Positions 1 to 9,825 of a stretch of DNA of 64,000 nt are shown piece by piece; the stretch's first letter is position 1; each line of letters opens with the position of its first letter. Source of the DNA: Prolixibacteraceae bacterium (GTDB lineage: Bacteria; Bacteroidota; Bacteroidia; Bacteroidales; Prolixibacteraceae); NCBI GenBank assembly GCA_017998095.1, contig JAGODU010000001.1, forward strand, positions 1 through 64,000. Reading direction: 5' to 3'. Under the pieces are notes generated by a model, which saw nothing but the letters and a program-made list of their open reading frames with translations, did no database searches and was not told the DNA's origin. A program made the position numbers and the translations under genes.

Positions 1-906
1 AAATGGTTTCAGGGTAAAGAACTGGCATTTGCATTTGCTATTAATCTTGGAATTGCCCGTTTTGGTTCTGCAGCAGCATTTTTCCTTGGTCCTAAACTTG
101 CAATTTCAAACTTCACCAGCCCTATATGGCTGGGAGCATTGCTTCTTACTGTAGGGTTGTTAGGTTTCCTGGTTTACCTGGCATTTGACGTAAAATTCGA
201 CCGACAGGTCAATTATGAACTAAAAACAGAACCTGATGAAGAATTTCATATTAAAGACCTGATAGGTATAATAACAAACAGATCATTTATTTTCATAACA
301 CTGCTATGTGTTACATTCTATGCATCGATATTTCCTTTCTTAAAATATGCACCTGATTTTATTCATTATAAATTTTCAGTTCCTGAAACAACAGCAGGAT
401 TTATAGCTTCCTGGTTACCATTGGGAACAGTGGTCTTTACTCCAATCTTTGGTGCTTTGGTTGATAAAAAAGGGAAAAGTGCAACATTAATGATCTATGG
501 ATCATTAATAATGGTTTTGGTATTTCTGGCTTTTGCCTTTACAAATATAAACCCGTATATACTTGTTTTCCTGCTTGGAATTTCCTTTTCACTTGTACCA
601 GCAGCAATGTGGCCGGCAGTCACTAAGATTGTAAATATTAATAAAATTGGTACAGCTTACGGTGCAATGTTTTCGTTGCAAAACCTGGGGATGTTTGCAA
701 TTCCGATACTTGCAGGGGTAATTTTAGATACTACAAATAAAGATATTACTCCTGAAATGCTTGCCGAAGGAAGCTCTTTAAATTATGTGCCAACTCTTAT
801 CATGTTTGCCGGATTAGGCTTACTAGGACTCTTTTTTGCCATACTTTTAAAAAGGGATGATAAAAGATCAGGCATAGGGATGGAATTACCTTCTAATGCA
901 AAATAA
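1..906 (+). CDS. MFS transporter, 3' portion (5' end outside window)
   Basis: The reading frame is open from base 1, so only the C-terminal 301 residues or so are visible. They hold several hydrophobic segments, a cytoplasmic-type charged loop (around FDRQVNYELKTEPDEE) and a GALVDKKGKS motif after a membrane span, which resembles the conserved loop of major facilitator superfamily carriers. The first visible residues (KWFQGKELAFAFAINLG) resemble the MFS loop before a membrane helix. Substrate cannot be told; a sugar, organic acid or peptide carrier are all possible. The first in-frame ATG at 139 is internal and not the real start. A weak hairpin follows the stop codon. Confidence 0.85.
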   Translation, partial: KWFQGKELAFAFAINLGIARFGSAAAFFLGPKLAISNFTSPIWLGALLLTVGLLGFLVYLAFDVKFDRQVNYELKTEPDEEFHIKDLIGIITNRSFIFITLLCVTFYASIFPFLKYAPDFIHYKFSVPETTAGFIASWLPLGTVVFTPIFGALVDKKGKSATLMIYGSLIMVLVFLAFAFTNINPYILVFLLGISFSLVPAAMWPAVTKIVNINKIGTAYGAMFSLQNLGMFAIPILAGVILDTTNKDITPEMLAEGSSLNYVPTLIMFAGLGLLGLFFAILLKRDDKRSGIGMELPSNAK

Positions 907-930
907 AGGGTATAAAAGTTATTCCCTTTT
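905..930 (+). terminator. Probable intrinsic terminator after the MFS gene
   Basis: An imperfect stem (AAAGGG at 905-910 with CCCTTT at 924-929, extended inward by ATAA/TTAT) overlaps the stop codon and is followed by a short T-rich run. It would end the transporter transcript. Confidence 0.4.
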
Positions 931-1050
931 TGATTTTAGCAGATAGTCTATTAATAATACCGGTTCGCCGATATTTAATCTTCTTATATGTCTATCTGAA
1001 ATATGTTTGTACTGTATTTCAAAATTCAGTATTAAACTCAACCTTATAAA

Positions 1051-1593
1051 ATGAAAATCACTCTTATTGATGGATCACCTTCACTTTATTCCAATCAGGA
1101 TTACACATTAGAACTAGCAACAAAGCTTATTGAAAAAGGGCATCAGGTATTTCTGATGAAAGCAAGTAAAATGAAGATAAACTTTTGTCAGGGATGCTGG
1201 AGCTGCTGGTGGAAAACACCGGGAGTATGCCCCCAAAAAGATGATATGGAAGAAATATACAGAAGTTATCTTCAATCAGATATGGTAATCCATTTTTCCC
1301 CGATAACTGCAGGATTTATCAGTTCTTCATTAAAAACAATAAATGACAGAAGTGTTCCTCTTGTTTTACCTTATGTTACTATTGTAGAAGGTGAATGTCA
1401 TCACAAGAGCCGATATGAAAGGTATCCTTCCTTTGGATTGATATTAGATCCCCTGGATTCTGATAAAGAAGATTTGGATATTACTAAAAAGATATACGAA
1501 AGATTAACCCTGAATTTGAAATCAGAACTTAAAATATTTGAAACTATTAACAGACCAATGGAGGAAATAGCAAATGAAATTAGCAATATTTAA
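1051..1593 (+). CDS. Flavodoxin-like NAD(P)H-dependent oxidoreductase with Cys cluster motif
   Basis: This 180-aa protein begins with the FMN-phosphate loop of NADPH-dependent FMN reductases (MKITLIDGSPSLYSNQ). Near residue 47 it has a C-x2-C-x2-C-x6-C motif ending in the DDM sequence that is typical of iron-sulfur flavoprotein and related FMN reductase families. The C-terminal third is less typical and may bind a partner. It overlaps the next flavodoxin-like gene by 20 bp, which suggests a co-translated pair. A cytoplasmic electron-transfer or quinone/nitro reductase role is inferred; no substrate can be assigned. Confidence 0.75.
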   Translation: MKITLIDGSPSLYSNQDYTLELATKLIEKGHQVFLMKASKMKINFCQGCWSCWWKTPGVCPQKDDMEEIYRSYLQSDMVIHFSPITAGFISSSLKTINDRSVPLVLPYVTIVEGECHHKSRYERYPSFGLILDPLDSDKEDLDITKKIYERLTLNLKSELKIFETINRPMEEIANEISNI

Positions 1594-2230
1594 CGGTTCA
1601 CCCCGTCAGAAAAAGAGTAATTCAACAATATTAATTCAAAAATTTATAGAAGGATATAATGATCACATTACTGATAACATTGATATTCATTATCTGGCGA
1701 ATATTTCAAAAATGTCTGAAAATGTTGAAGCATTCAGAGAAGCCGATAGTGTAATAATTATTTTCCCCCTGTATACTGATGCCATGCCCGGTCAGGTAAA
1801 GCTTTTCTTTGAAAACATTGTAAATATTGATTCAAAAGGAAAGAAAGTAGGTTTTATAGTTCAATCAGGCTTTCCTGAAGCCCATCATTCCTCTTTTGTT
1901 GAAAGATATTTAATCAAGCTTTCTGAAAGAATGGGATGGAACCATTTGGGTGTTGTTATTAAGGGAGGAGTAGAAGGAATGCAGATTATGCCTCCATCAT
2001 GGACAAAAAAGCTATTTGGCGACTTTCGTGAATTAGGAAGATATTTTGCCAGTACGGGCAAATTCAAAGCAGAAATAGTTAAAAAATTAAGGACACCCTA
2101 TAGACTCAGTAAATTAAGATTAATATCCTTTAAGGCATTTGATAAATTAGGATTGAATGACTTTTACTGGAATAAAAACCTTAAGGAAAATAATGCTTTT
2201 GAAAAACGATTTGACAGACCTTATATTTAA
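1574..2230 (+). CDS. Flavodoxin-like NAD(P)H-dependent oxidoreductase
   Basis: This 218-aa protein starts with an FMN-binding loop (MKLAIFNGSPRQKKSNS) and has the acidic, hydrophobic strand SVIIIFPLYTDAMPGQVKLFFE found in the NADPH-dependent FMN reductase fold. Unlike its upstream neighbour it lacks the four-cysteine motif. The start codon lies inside the end of the preceding gene, so the two are probably made together and may act as a heteromeric or paired system. Reaction and substrate are unknown. Confidence 0.75.
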   Translation: MKLAIFNGSPRQKKSNSTILIQKFIEGYNDHITDNIDIHYLANISKMSENVEAFREADSVIIIFPLYTDAMPGQVKLFFENIVNIDSKGKKVGFIVQSGFPEAHHSSFVERYLIKLSERMGWNHLGVVIKGGVEGMQIMPPSWTKKLFGDFRELGRYFASTGKFKAEIVKKLRTPYRLSKLRLISFKAFDKLGLNDFYWNKNLKENNAFEKRFDRPYI

Positions 2231-2252
2231 ATAACCCTTGTATAAATAAAAA

Positions 2253-2281
2253 CAGGTATCAGACATGTAGACTGATACCTG
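2253..2281 (-). terminator. Intrinsic terminator of the rfb/phosphosugar mutase operon
   Basis: A perfect 10-bp inverted repeat (CAGGTATCAG at 2253-2262, CTGATACCTG at 2272-2281) with a 9-nt loop is followed on the minus strand by a T run. It sits between two convergent genes and fits termination of the minus-strand operon best. Confidence 0.8.
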
Positions 2282-2304
2282 CAAAATATTAATATTCATT
2301 AAAA

Positions 2305-4056
2305 TTATTTACCGGAAACCAGTTCATCCAGCATAATGTTTATCTTCTCATCAGCGGATTTGTTTACACGGTCAAAATCTTCAATGTTGTTTAATTTCGA
2401 TTTTACCTCAAAATAGAATTTAATCTTAGGTTCTGTACCTGAAGGCCTCACGGATACCTTTGAGCCATCTTCAGTAAAGAACTGAAGAACATCAGAATTT
2501 GTCTTGTAATCAAGTGATTTTACTACTCCTGTAATAATATTTTTTTCAACCAGGGAAGTATAATCTTTAACAATAGAAAGTTTAGAACCACCAAGCATTA
2601 ATGGCGGGTTCTTACGAAAACCTTCCATCATGTTTTTAATCTGCATTGATCCTTCAAGTCCCTCGCGAACAATATATTTCATCTTCTCTTTTGAAAAACC
2701 ATATTCAACATAAATAGCTTTCAAAAGATCGTATATCGTTTTACCCTGATCTTTAGCCCAGGCTGCTATTTCGGCCATCAACACACAAGATGAAACAGAG
2801 TCTTTATCTCTTACAAAATCGGCAGGCATAAAACCAAAACTTTCTTCGCCACCACCAATGTATTTCTTCTTACCTTCATTGTCCCTGATAACTTCAGCAA
2901 TAAACTTAAAACCTGTATAGCAGTCAAAATATTCAATATTATTTTTCTTTGCTATTTCTGCTATTAGTTCAGAAGTTACAATTGTTTTTACAATGTATTC
3001 ATTGCCTTTTAGCTTTCCAAGTTTCTTATATTGAGTAATAATATAATAAAGGAAAAGAAGTGCTGTTTGATTTCCGTTTACAATGATCCATTCTCCATTG
3101 TCATTTTTAGTACAAACTCCAATTCTGTCTGCATCCGGATCAGTAGCCATTACAATATCAGCATCATTTTGAGCAGCTATTTTCATTGCCATATCCATAG
3201 CAGCAGGTTCTTCAGGATTAGGAGAAACTACAGTTGGAAAATCACCGCTTACAACATCCTGTTCCGGAACGTGAATAATATTTGCAAAACCGGCAGCAGC
3301 CAATGATTCCGGAACTAGTTTTACACCTGTTCCATGTATTGGGGTATAAACAATTTTAATATCCTTATGTTTTTTTACAACTTCAGGATTTATAATAACA
3401 GAGATAGCCTTTTCAACAAATAATTTATCGAAAGATTCACCCAGAATAGTGATATCCTTATCGCTGCCATCCCATTTAATATCTTCAACATTAACTTTTT
3501 TAACCTCTTCAACAATTGCTTCATCATGCGGGGCAACAATTTGAGAACCATCATCCCAATAAGCCTTGTAACCATTATATTCCTTTGGATTATGAGAAGC
3601 AGTTAAAATAATTCCGCTTTGACATCCAAGTTCTCTGATTGCAAACGACAACTCTGGAGTTGGTCTTAAGTCTTCAAATAAATATACTTTTATTCCATTA
3701 GCAGTAAATATTTTAGCTGCAGCTTCTGCAAACTTCCTGCTATTGTTTCGGCAATCATGACCTATTGCAACCTTAATAACATCAAGATTGGAGAAAGCCT
3801 TTTTCAAATAATTTGATAAGCCCTGAGTAGCAGTTCCAACTGTATATATATTCATACGATTGATACCGGCTCCCATGATACCGCGAAGTCCTCCGGTACC
3901 AAACTCAAGATTTTTATAAAAGGAATTTATTAAAAGAGTTTTATCCTCGCTTTCGAGCATATCTTTAACCTGCGACCTCGTTTCTTCATCAAATGAGTCG
4001 CTTAACCATTTTCTTGCATTATTTTCAACAATTGCAAGCAAATTCTTATCTGTCAT
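2305..4056 (-). CDS. Phosphosugar mutase (phosphoglucomutase/phosphomannomutase family)
   Basis: The 583-aa protein has all four signatures of the alpha-D-phosphohexomutase family: the active-site phosphoserine loop TASHNPKEYNGYK, the metal-binding loop DPDADRIG, the sugar-binding GGEESFG and the phosphate-binding RPSGTEPK near the C-terminus. Length matches the Bacteroidota/Firmicutes phospho-sugar mutase group. It likely interconverts glucose-6-phosphate and glucose-1-phosphate, which would feed RfbA in the same operon; mannose phosphates are possible. It is the last gene, 6 bp after rfbD, and a strong terminator follows. Confidence 0.93.
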   Translation of the reverse strand: MTDKNLLAIVENNARKWLSDSFDEETRSQVKDMLESEDKTLLINSFYKNLEFGTGGLRGIMGAGINRMNIYTVGTATQGLSNYLKKAFSNLDVIKVAIGHDCRNNSRKFAEAAAKIFTANGIKVYLFEDLRPTPELSFAIRELGCQSGIILTASHNPKEYNGYKAYWDDGSQIVAPHDEAIVEEVKKVNVEDIKWDGSDKDITILGESFDKLFVEKAISVIINPEVVKKHKDIKIVYTPIHGTGVKLVPESLAAAGFANIIHVPEQDVVSGDFPTVVSPNPEEPAAMDMAMKIAAQNDADIVMATDPDADRIGVCTKNDNGEWIIVNGNQTALLFLYYIITQYKKLGKLKGNEYIVKTIVTSELIAEIAKKNNIEYFDCYTGFKFIAEVIRDNEGKKKYIGGGEESFGFMPADFVRDKDSVSSCVLMAEIAAWAKDQGKTIYDLLKAIYVEYGFSKEKMKYIVREGLEGSMQIKNMMEGFRKNPPLMLGGSKLSIVKDYTSLVEKNIITGVVKSLDYKTNSDVLQFFTEDGSKVSVRPSGTEPKIKFYFEVKSKLNNIEDFDRVNKSADEKINIMLDELVSGK

Positions 4057-4062
4057 AACTAA

Positions 4063-4938
4063 CTAAATTATATTAGAAAGGCATTCTTTCAGACTGTCCC
4101 TCCAGTTTGGAATTCCAATACCAAAAGAACTGCGAATTTTAGAAGTATCTAATACAGAATACCTGGGTCTTTTTGCCTTCGTCGGATACTTATCTGATTT
4201 TACAGGTAAAACCTTACATGTAGTTATTCCTGCAAAATTTACAATCTCCTGTGCAAATTCATACCATGAACACGATCCCTGATTAGTATAGTGATAAACG
4301 CCCGGCAAATAAGCCTTAGGATTCAAGATTGATTTAATAATAATATCGATGATGCAGTTTGCAAGGTCTCTTGCATAAGTAGGTGAACCAATTTGATCAT
4401 CAACTACCTCAATTGTAGCATTTTCCTTTGCCTTAGCAATAATAGAGCGCATGAAGTTGTGGCCATATTCCGAATAAAGCCAAGAAGTTCTTAAGATTAA
4501 ATAATTATCAAAGACAGTTTTTATTTTTTCCTCGCCGTCCAGTTTTGATTGACCATAAACAGACATTGGATTTGTTTCATCATCTTCTACGTAAGGACGT
4601 GATGTTTCTCCATCAAAGACATAATCTGTAGATATGTGTACAAGGAAAGCATCCTGCATTGCACATGCTGTTGCTAAAACCTGTGGAGCAAGTGAGTTCA
4701 CTTTTCTTGCCATTTTTGGGTTATCCTCTGCTCCTTCAACGTCTGTAAAGGCAGCACAGTTAACAACTATAGCCGGTTTACTTGCTTCCATGAAAACAGA
4801 AACTGCATCAGGATTAGTAATATCCAGCATATCTACATCTGTGAAAATGAATTCCAAACCGGGAAAATTTCTACAAAGCCTTCTCAGTTCATTCCCCAAC
4901 TGCCCGTTTGCTCCTGTCACTAATATCTTACTGTTCAT
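4063..4938 (-). CDS. rfbD: dTDP-4-dehydrorhamnose reductase
   Basis: This 291-aa short-chain dehydrogenase/reductase has the N-terminal nucleotide-binding loop TGANGQLGNEL, the HISTDYVFDG segment and the catalytic YGQSKLDGE (Tyr-x3-Lys). These identify the RmlD/RfbD family, which reduces dTDP-4-dehydro-L-rhamnose to dTDP-L-rhamnose with NAD(P)H in the cytoplasm. It sits between rfbC (2 bp apart) and a phosphosugar mutase, a coherent nucleotide-sugar operon. Confidence 0.93.
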   Translation of the reverse strand: MNSKILVTGANGQLGNELRRLCRNFPGLEFIFTDVDMLDITNPDAVSVFMEASKPAIVVNCAAFTDVEGAEDNPKMARKVNSLAPQVLATACAMQDAFLVHISTDYVFDGETSRPYVEDDETNPMSVYGQSKLDGEEKIKTVFDNYLILRTSWLYSEYGHNFMRSIIAKAKENATIEVVDDQIGSPTYARDLANCIIDIIIKSILNPKAYLPGVYHYTNQGSCSWYEFAQEIVNFAGITTCKVLPVKSDKYPTKAKRPRYSVLDTSKIRSSFGIGIPNWRDSLKECLSNII

Positions 4939-4940
4939 CT

Positions 4941-5495
4941 TTAAAATATAAAATTATGTTCGCTCTTTGATAAAATTGGTAGCTCACTGTCTTTCTTAGA
5001 CAAATGAATATCTTTTTCTTGTAATTTCCAATCAATATTTAAATCCGGGTCATTAAAAATTATTCCTCTTTCACTTTCCGGATGATAAAAATCAGTGCAT
5101 TTATACTGAAACACAACTTCTTCTGACAAAACTACAAAGCCATGGGCAAATCCTTCCGGTATCAAAAAAAGTTTTTTATTCTCCTCAGTTAACTCAACTC
5201 CAAACCATTTACAATATGTAGGAGAACCTTTTCTTAAGTCAACTGCAACATCATATACAGAACCTTTAACTACTCTTACCAGCTTCGCTTGCGAATAAGG
5301 TGCCAGTTGATAATGCAATCCCCTAAGTACCCCAAATTTAGACATTGATTCATTATCCTGAACAAAGTTGTAATTTAATCCGTAATCTTCAAATACTTTT
5401 TTATTAAATGATTCAAAAAAATATCCTCTGCTATCTCCAAAAACCCTCGGTTCAATAACTAAAAGATCCTTTATAGGGGTATTAATTATCTTCAT
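4941..5495 (-). CDS. rfbC: dTDP-4-dehydrorhamnose 3,5-epimerase
   Basis: This 184-aa cupin-fold protein shows RmlC signatures: an N-terminal [18 protein letters not shown] strand pair, the catalytic-His segment GVLRGLHYQ, and [17 protein letters not shown] followed by a [12 protein letters not shown] active-site region. It epimerises the keto-sugar made from dTDP-glucose. Its start overlaps the end of rfbA by 4 bp, so translation is probably coupled. Full length for the family. Confidence 0.94.
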   Translation of the reverse strand: MKIINTPIKDLLVIEPRVFGDSRGYFFESFNKKVFEDYGLNYNFVQDNESMSKFGVLRGLHYQLAPYSQAKLVRVVKGSVYDVAVDLRKGSPTYCKWFGVELTEENKKLFLIPEGFAHGFVVLSEEVVFQYKCTDFYHPESERGIIFNDPDLNIDWKLQEKDIHLSKKDSELPILSKSEHNFIF

Positions 5496-6361
5496 TTTAC
5501 TTTTACCAAATTTAATAAATATTTTCCATATTGATTGTTTCTTAGCGGATAAGCTAATTTTTCAACCTGATTTTTATCAATCCACCCTTTATTGAATGCT
5601 ATTTCTTCAAGGCAAGCAACTTTTAAACCCTGCCTCTGTTCAATTGTGGCAATAAAATTTGAAGCCTGCATCAAGCTTTCATGCGTTCCGGTATCCAGCC
5701 AGGCCATTCCCCTTCCCATTAATTCAACTTTCAACCTCTTTTCATCAAGATACAAACGATTAAGATCGGTTATTTCCAGCTCGCCTCTTGCTGAAGGTTT
5801 TAAATTTTTAGCTTTCTCAATTACATCATTTGAATAAAAATATAATCCGGTAACTGCAAAGTTCGATTTAGGTTCATCCGGCTTTTCTTCTATACTCAAT
5901 ACTCTCCCGTCTTCTGAAAATTCAACTACCCCATATCTCTCAGGATCATTCACATAATAACCAAAGACTACTGCCCCGTCTTTATTTTCAGAAGCTTTCA
6001 TAAGTTGTCCTGAAAATCCATATCCATAAAAGATGTTATCTCCCAACACTAAACATACTTCATCGTCACCTATGAATTCTTCACCAATAATGAAAGCCTG
6101 TGCCAATCCATCAGGACTGGGTTGAATTGCATATTGAATATTAATACCCAATTGTGATCCGTCAAAAAATAAATCCTGATAAAGATGGATATCCTTTGGA
6201 GTTGATATAATTAGAATATCTTTTATCCCTGCAAGCATTAAAACCGATAAAGGATAATATATCATCGGTTTGTCATAAATAGGAATTATCTGTTTTGAAA
6301 TACTCTGAGTAATAGGATATAAGCGGGTTCCTGCACCTCCGGCAAGTATTATTCCTTTCAT
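5492..6361 (-). CDS. rfbA: Glucose-1-phosphate thymidylyltransferase
   Basis: The 289-aa protein begins with the nucleotidyltransferase signature [13 protein letters not shown] followed by [17 protein letters not shown], diagnostic of RmlA. Later motifs [27 protein letters not shown] and [10 protein letters not shown] also fit. It makes dTDP-glucose from dTTP and glucose-1-phosphate. It is the first gene of the minus-strand operon rfbA-rfbC-rfbD-mutase. The dehydratase rfbB, needed between the RfbA and RfbC steps, is not in this window. Confidence 0.95.
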   Translation of the reverse strand: MKGIILAGGAGTRLYPITQSISKQIIPIYDKPMIYYPLSVLMLAGIKDILIISTPKDIHLYQDLFFDGSQLGINIQYAIQPSPDGLAQAFIIGEEFIGDDEVCLVLGDNIFYGYGFSGQLMKASENKDGAVVFGYYVNDPERYGVVEFSEDGRVLSIEEKPDEPKSNFAVTGLYFYSNDVIEKAKNLKPSARGELEITDLNRLYLDEKRLKVELMGRGMAWLDTGTHESLMQASNFIATIEQRQGLKVACLEEIAFNKGWIDKNQVEKLAYPLRNNQYGKYLLNLVKVK

Positions 6362-6670
6362 TTTGTATTATTTATTGCGCATTAAAATAAGAAATTGTTA
6401 TTACTTATCTAATGCCATTATAATTCTTTTTGTGTTAAAATTTAAAGTGGCAAATATAAATCAGGTTTTGCTAACTTTTGCCTATACTGAATATTATTAA
6501 TCAAAATAAACTAACGTTTTATCAATTTTTAATAATCTATTCCTCTTTTTAAAACTGAATTCCAAACAAAAATGACAATATTTTGACAAAATGATTTTTT
6601 AATGAATTTCATTACTATTTTCGTGAAATAATATTTAGGAAAGTAATTGATTTAAAGTAATTGATTTATA
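6362..6670. other. Divergent intergenic region between rfbA and speA
   Basis: About 309 bp of AT-rich sequence with no credible ORF. It must hold the promoters of the rfb operon (minus) and speA (plus). A TATATTTG element on the minus strand is listed separately; no convincing -33/-7 pair was found for speA. Confidence 0.6.
6451..6458 (-). promoter_or_regulatory. Candidate -7 element for the rfb operon
   Basis: The minus strand reads TATATTTG, a full match to the Bacteroidota -7 consensus TAnnTTTG, about 90 nt upstream of rfbA. No clear TTTG was seen at the -33 spacing, so confidence is limited. Confidence 0.3.
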
Positions 6671-8566
6671 ATGAGAAAATGGCGTATTGAAGACTCAGCT
6701 GAGTTATATAATATTAACGGTTGGGGCGTTAATTATTTTTCAATCAATGAAAATGGGGATGTTATTGTAACTCCAAAGAAAGATTGTGTTTCTGTACCTT
6801 TAAAAGAATTAATTGACGAATTATCATTAAGGGATGTAACTACTCCTATGCTCATCAGATTCCCGGATATACTGGATAATCAAATTGATACAATTTCATC
6901 TTGCTTCAGTTCTGCTGCTAAAGAATATGGTTATAAAGGTCAAAACCATATCATTTATCCCATCAAAGTAAATCAAATGCGCCCTGTTGTTGAAGAGATT
7001 GTCAGTCATGGTAAAAAATATAATATTGGTCTGGAAGCCGGTTCAAAGCCTGAATTACATGCTATTATTGCCATCAACACTGATCCCGATTCTTTAATTA
7101 TTTGCAACGGATATAAAGATGAAGACTATATAGAACTTGCCCTTCTTGCTCAAAAAATGGGAAAGAGAATCTTCATTGTTGTTGAAAAATTAAATGAGCT
7201 GAAATTAATTGCTTCAATAAGTAAACGATTAAAAATAAGACCAAATATTGGCATAAGAATAAAGCTTGCCAGTTCAGGCTCAGGTAAATGGGAAAGCTCA
7301 GGTGGTGACGTAAGTAAATTTGGCCTTTCATCAAGTGAACTTCTTGAAGCTGTTGACTTTCTTGAAAAAAACAAACTGGAAGATTGCTTTAAATTTATTC
7401 ACTTTCATATAGGAAGCCAGATTACTAAAATCAGAAGGATAAAGAATGCTCTCAGAGAAGCTTCACAATACTATGTTGAACTGTGCAAATTAGGATTCAA
7501 TATTGAATTTGTTGACATAGGCGGAGGTCTTGGTGTTGATTACGACGGAACCAGATCTTCAAACAGCGAAAGCAGTACCAACTACACTGTTCAGGAATAT
7601 GTAAACGACTCTGTCAGTACTTTTGTCGATGTAAGTGAAAAGAATAATTTGCCTCACCCAAATATTATTACTGAGTCAGGCCGGTCGCTTACTGCTCACC
7701 ATTCAGTGCTTGTATTTGAAGTTCTTGAAACTGCCACACTGCCGGAATGGGATGACGAGGAAGACATTGTTAAAGAAGATGACCATGAATTGGTTAGAGA
7801 CATGTACAAAATATATGAAAATCTTAACCAGTCAGGAATGCTTGAAAGCTGGCATGATGCCCAGCAAATAAGGGAAGAAGTTCTTGACCGTTTCAGTCTT
7901 AATCTTCTTGACCTCAAAACAAGAGCTATTGTTGAAAGATTGTTCTGGACTATTGCCCGTGAAATTTACAATCTTGCCGCCGAAACCAAACATATCCCGT
8001 TTGAATTAAAGCAGCTTCCGAAGATGCTTGCCGAAAAGTATTTCTGCAATTTTTCTTTATTCCAGTCATTACCTGACTCATGGGCTATTGACCAGATTTT
8101 TCCTATAATTCCAATTCACCGACTCGATGAAAAGCCTACAAGAAATGCAACACTGCAGGATATTACATGCGATTCAGATGGTAAAATAGATAACTTCATA
8201 GCTACTTCAAATATTTCATATTATTTGCCCCTTCACAGACTTAAAAGCACTGAACCTTACTACATAGGTGTATTTCTCGTTGGAGCTTATCAGGAAATAC
8301 TTGGCGACTTACACAATTTGTTTGGGGATACAAATGCAGTACATGTATCCGTTACAGAGAAATCATATCACATCGATCAGATAATTGATGGTGAAACTGT
8401 TGCTGAAGTACTCGACTATGTACAGTATAATCCTAAAAAACTGGTCAGAACTGTCGAGACATGGGTAACAAGTTCTGTGAAACAAGGTAAACTATCGGCT
8501 CAGGAAGGTAAAGAATTCCTTTCAAATTACAGATCAGGATTATACGGATATACTTATCTTGAATAA
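6671..8566 (+). CDS. speA: Biosynthetic arginine decarboxylase
   Basis: This 631-aa fold-III PLP enzyme matches SpeA in length and motifs. The PLP lysine lies in YPIKVNQ (Lys99), followed by GLEAGSKPEL, the substrate-loop HFHIGSQ, the glycine-rich DIGGGLGVDYDG that binds the PLP phosphate, and the long SpeA-specific insertion after LTAHHSVLVFEVLE. It decarboxylates L-arginine to agmatine, the first step of the agmatine route to putrescine and spermidine. The ATG fits the usual MRKWRIEDSAELYNI N-terminus. It is a single-gene unit transcribed away from the rfb operon. Confidence 0.95.
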   Translation: MRKWRIEDSAELYNINGWGVNYFSINENGDVIVTPKKDCVSVPLKELIDELSLRDVTTPMLIRFPDILDNQIDTISSCFSSAAKEYGYKGQNHIIYPIKVNQMRPVVEEIVSHGKKYNIGLEAGSKPELHAIIAINTDPDSLIICNGYKDEDYIELALLAQKMGKRIFIVVEKLNELKLIASISKRLKIRPNIGIRIKLASSGSGKWESSGGDVSKFGLSSSELLEAVDFLEKNKLEDCFKFIHFHIGSQITKIRRIKNALREASQYYVELCKLGFNIEFVDIGGGLGVDYDGTRSSNSESSTNYTVQEYVNDSVSTFVDVSEKNNLPHPNIITESGRSLTAHHSVLVFEVLETATLPEWDDEEDIVKEDDHELVRDMYKIYENLNQSGMLESWHDAQQIREEVLDRFSLNLLDLKTRAIVERLFWTIAREIYNLAAETKHIPFELKQLPKMLAEKYFCNFSLFQSLPDSWAIDQIFPIIPIHRLDEKPTRNATLQDITCDSDGKIDNFIATSNISYYLPLHRLKSTEPYYIGVFLVGAYQEILGDLHNLFGDTNAVHVSVTEKSYHIDQIIDGETVAEVLDYVQYNPKKLVRTVETWVTSSVKQGKLSAQEGKEFLSNYRSGLYGYTYLE

Positions 8567-8717
8567 AATCAATATTTAATCAGGAAAAAAAATTGTTTTT
8601 TATCAGGGTAGATTAACTTTGTTGATTATTAATTTATAAATTCTTGACTTTAACGTAAACTATATTTAAATTTCATACGTTATTAGAAAAGATTTTGTGA
8701 AGTAAAACCCCTGGAAT

Positions 8718-9080
8718 ATGAAAATAATTATACTGATTCTTGAAATCATCGTGGCAAGCTTGTTTATTATTGCTGCTATTTTAAAATTATCAAATTCCTT
8801 TAAACTTAAGCAGGAATATTCCGATGAAGGAATATTTGCTTCTGTAAAGAATTTAAGATTAGTTTCCTTTGTAGAGATTATAGCTTCAATTTTACTGATA
8901 CTTCCTTCTTTCCTCGGACAATTCAAAGTACTGACAATAATTGGCTCTTTAACTTTGATTTTCATAATGGTGGGGGCACCAATATTTCACATTAAAGCAG
9001 GCGAACAGAAAGAAGCTGCGTTCACTTCTCTGTTATTGTTTATACTTGTTTTTATTACTTTTTATCAATTCTTTGGATAA
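8718..9080 (+). CDS. DoxX-like integral membrane protein
   Basis: A 120-aa protein with four predicted membrane helices, the pattern of DoxX/DoxX-like small membrane proteins. The first helix ends in an FIIAAILKL segment and a charged loop follows. The molecular role of this group is poorly defined; quinone-linked or redox-associated functions are suggested for relatives. It stands alone between speA and a convergent PH-domain gene. Confidence 0.6.
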   Translation: MKIIILILEIIVASLFIIAAILKLSNSFKLKQEYSDEGIFASVKNLRLVSFVEIIASILLILPSFLGQFKVLTIIGSLTLIFIMVGAPIFHIKAGEQKEAAFTSLLLFILVFITFYQFFG

Positions 9081-9082
9081 TA

Positions 9083-9697
9083 TCAGGAGTTTAAAAGCTT
9101 TTCCTTTCGCAAATTATATTCTTCTTCAGTTATTACCCCTTTTTTCATCAATTCATATAGCTTTTCCAATTCATCCGGAACATTTATCCTTTCCTGATTA
9201 GTATCAACCATTGCTCTGGCCATCTGCTCTGCCTGACGTTTAATGATTGAATCTTTATATTCTTCCTGCATCTGGGTTATTGTATCTTTTAATCGTTTTG
9301 GACTTGTAACCATCCGGTATGTAGTAGCCCCTATTTCAGCTGCAGTCTGTATCTCAACATCTCCATAACCGAAAATCTTACCCCAGAATGTCTGACGATA
9401 ATTGATATTGTTAATTTTATCTAACGGACTTTCTTTTGATTTACTGGTTAATACCCCCTCTTCATCAATGACCCTTAGATTAGTTACAACCCATATATTA
9501 TTGCTTCTTTGAACAACTTTAAAAAGAAAATAAAGTATTACTATAACTGCCAGTATTAAAAATAAAGGATTTATCGAAGAAAGCATTATTCCACCAACAA
9601 CTCCAACACCTGTAATAAGAATCGGTAAAACCATTGTAAACCAATGTGGATGTAATTCAAGAACCACTTCTTCTTCTGTTTTTAAATTAGTCTTCAT
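9083..9697 (-). CDS. Membrane PH-domain protein with C-terminal SHOCT motif
   Basis: The 204-aa protein has two membrane helices near residues 20-60, then a bacterial PH (bPH2/YdbS-like) domain with the characteristic WVVTNLRVIDEEGVL strand and a SPLDKINNI segment. It ends in a short amphipathic SHOCT motif (ELEKLYELMKKGVITEEEYNLRK, partly quoted as LYELMKKGVITEEEY). Such proteins are membrane-anchored and of unknown function; PH parts probably mediate oligomerisation or protein contacts. It is divergent from the MBOAT gene. Confidence 0.75.
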   Translation of the reverse strand: MKTNLKTEEEVVLELHPHWFTMVLPILITGVGVVGGIMLSSINPLFLILAVIVILYFLFKVVQRSNNIWVVTNLRVIDEEGVLTSKSKESPLDKINNINYRQTFWGKIFGYGDVEIQTAAEIGATTYRMVTSPKRLKDTITQMQEEYKDSIIKRQAEQMARAMVDTNQERINVPDELEKLYELMKKGVITEEEYNLRKEKLLNS

Positions 9698-9825
9698 ATT
9701 TTTTTTTTAAAGTATCATGACAAATTTAATAAATTCAAATAACTGATACCGTATAATAGTTTTTTTTAAAACACTGTAAAAAAAACAAATATTTTTTTAG
9801 CTTAGCCAACCTTAAAATTTAAACC

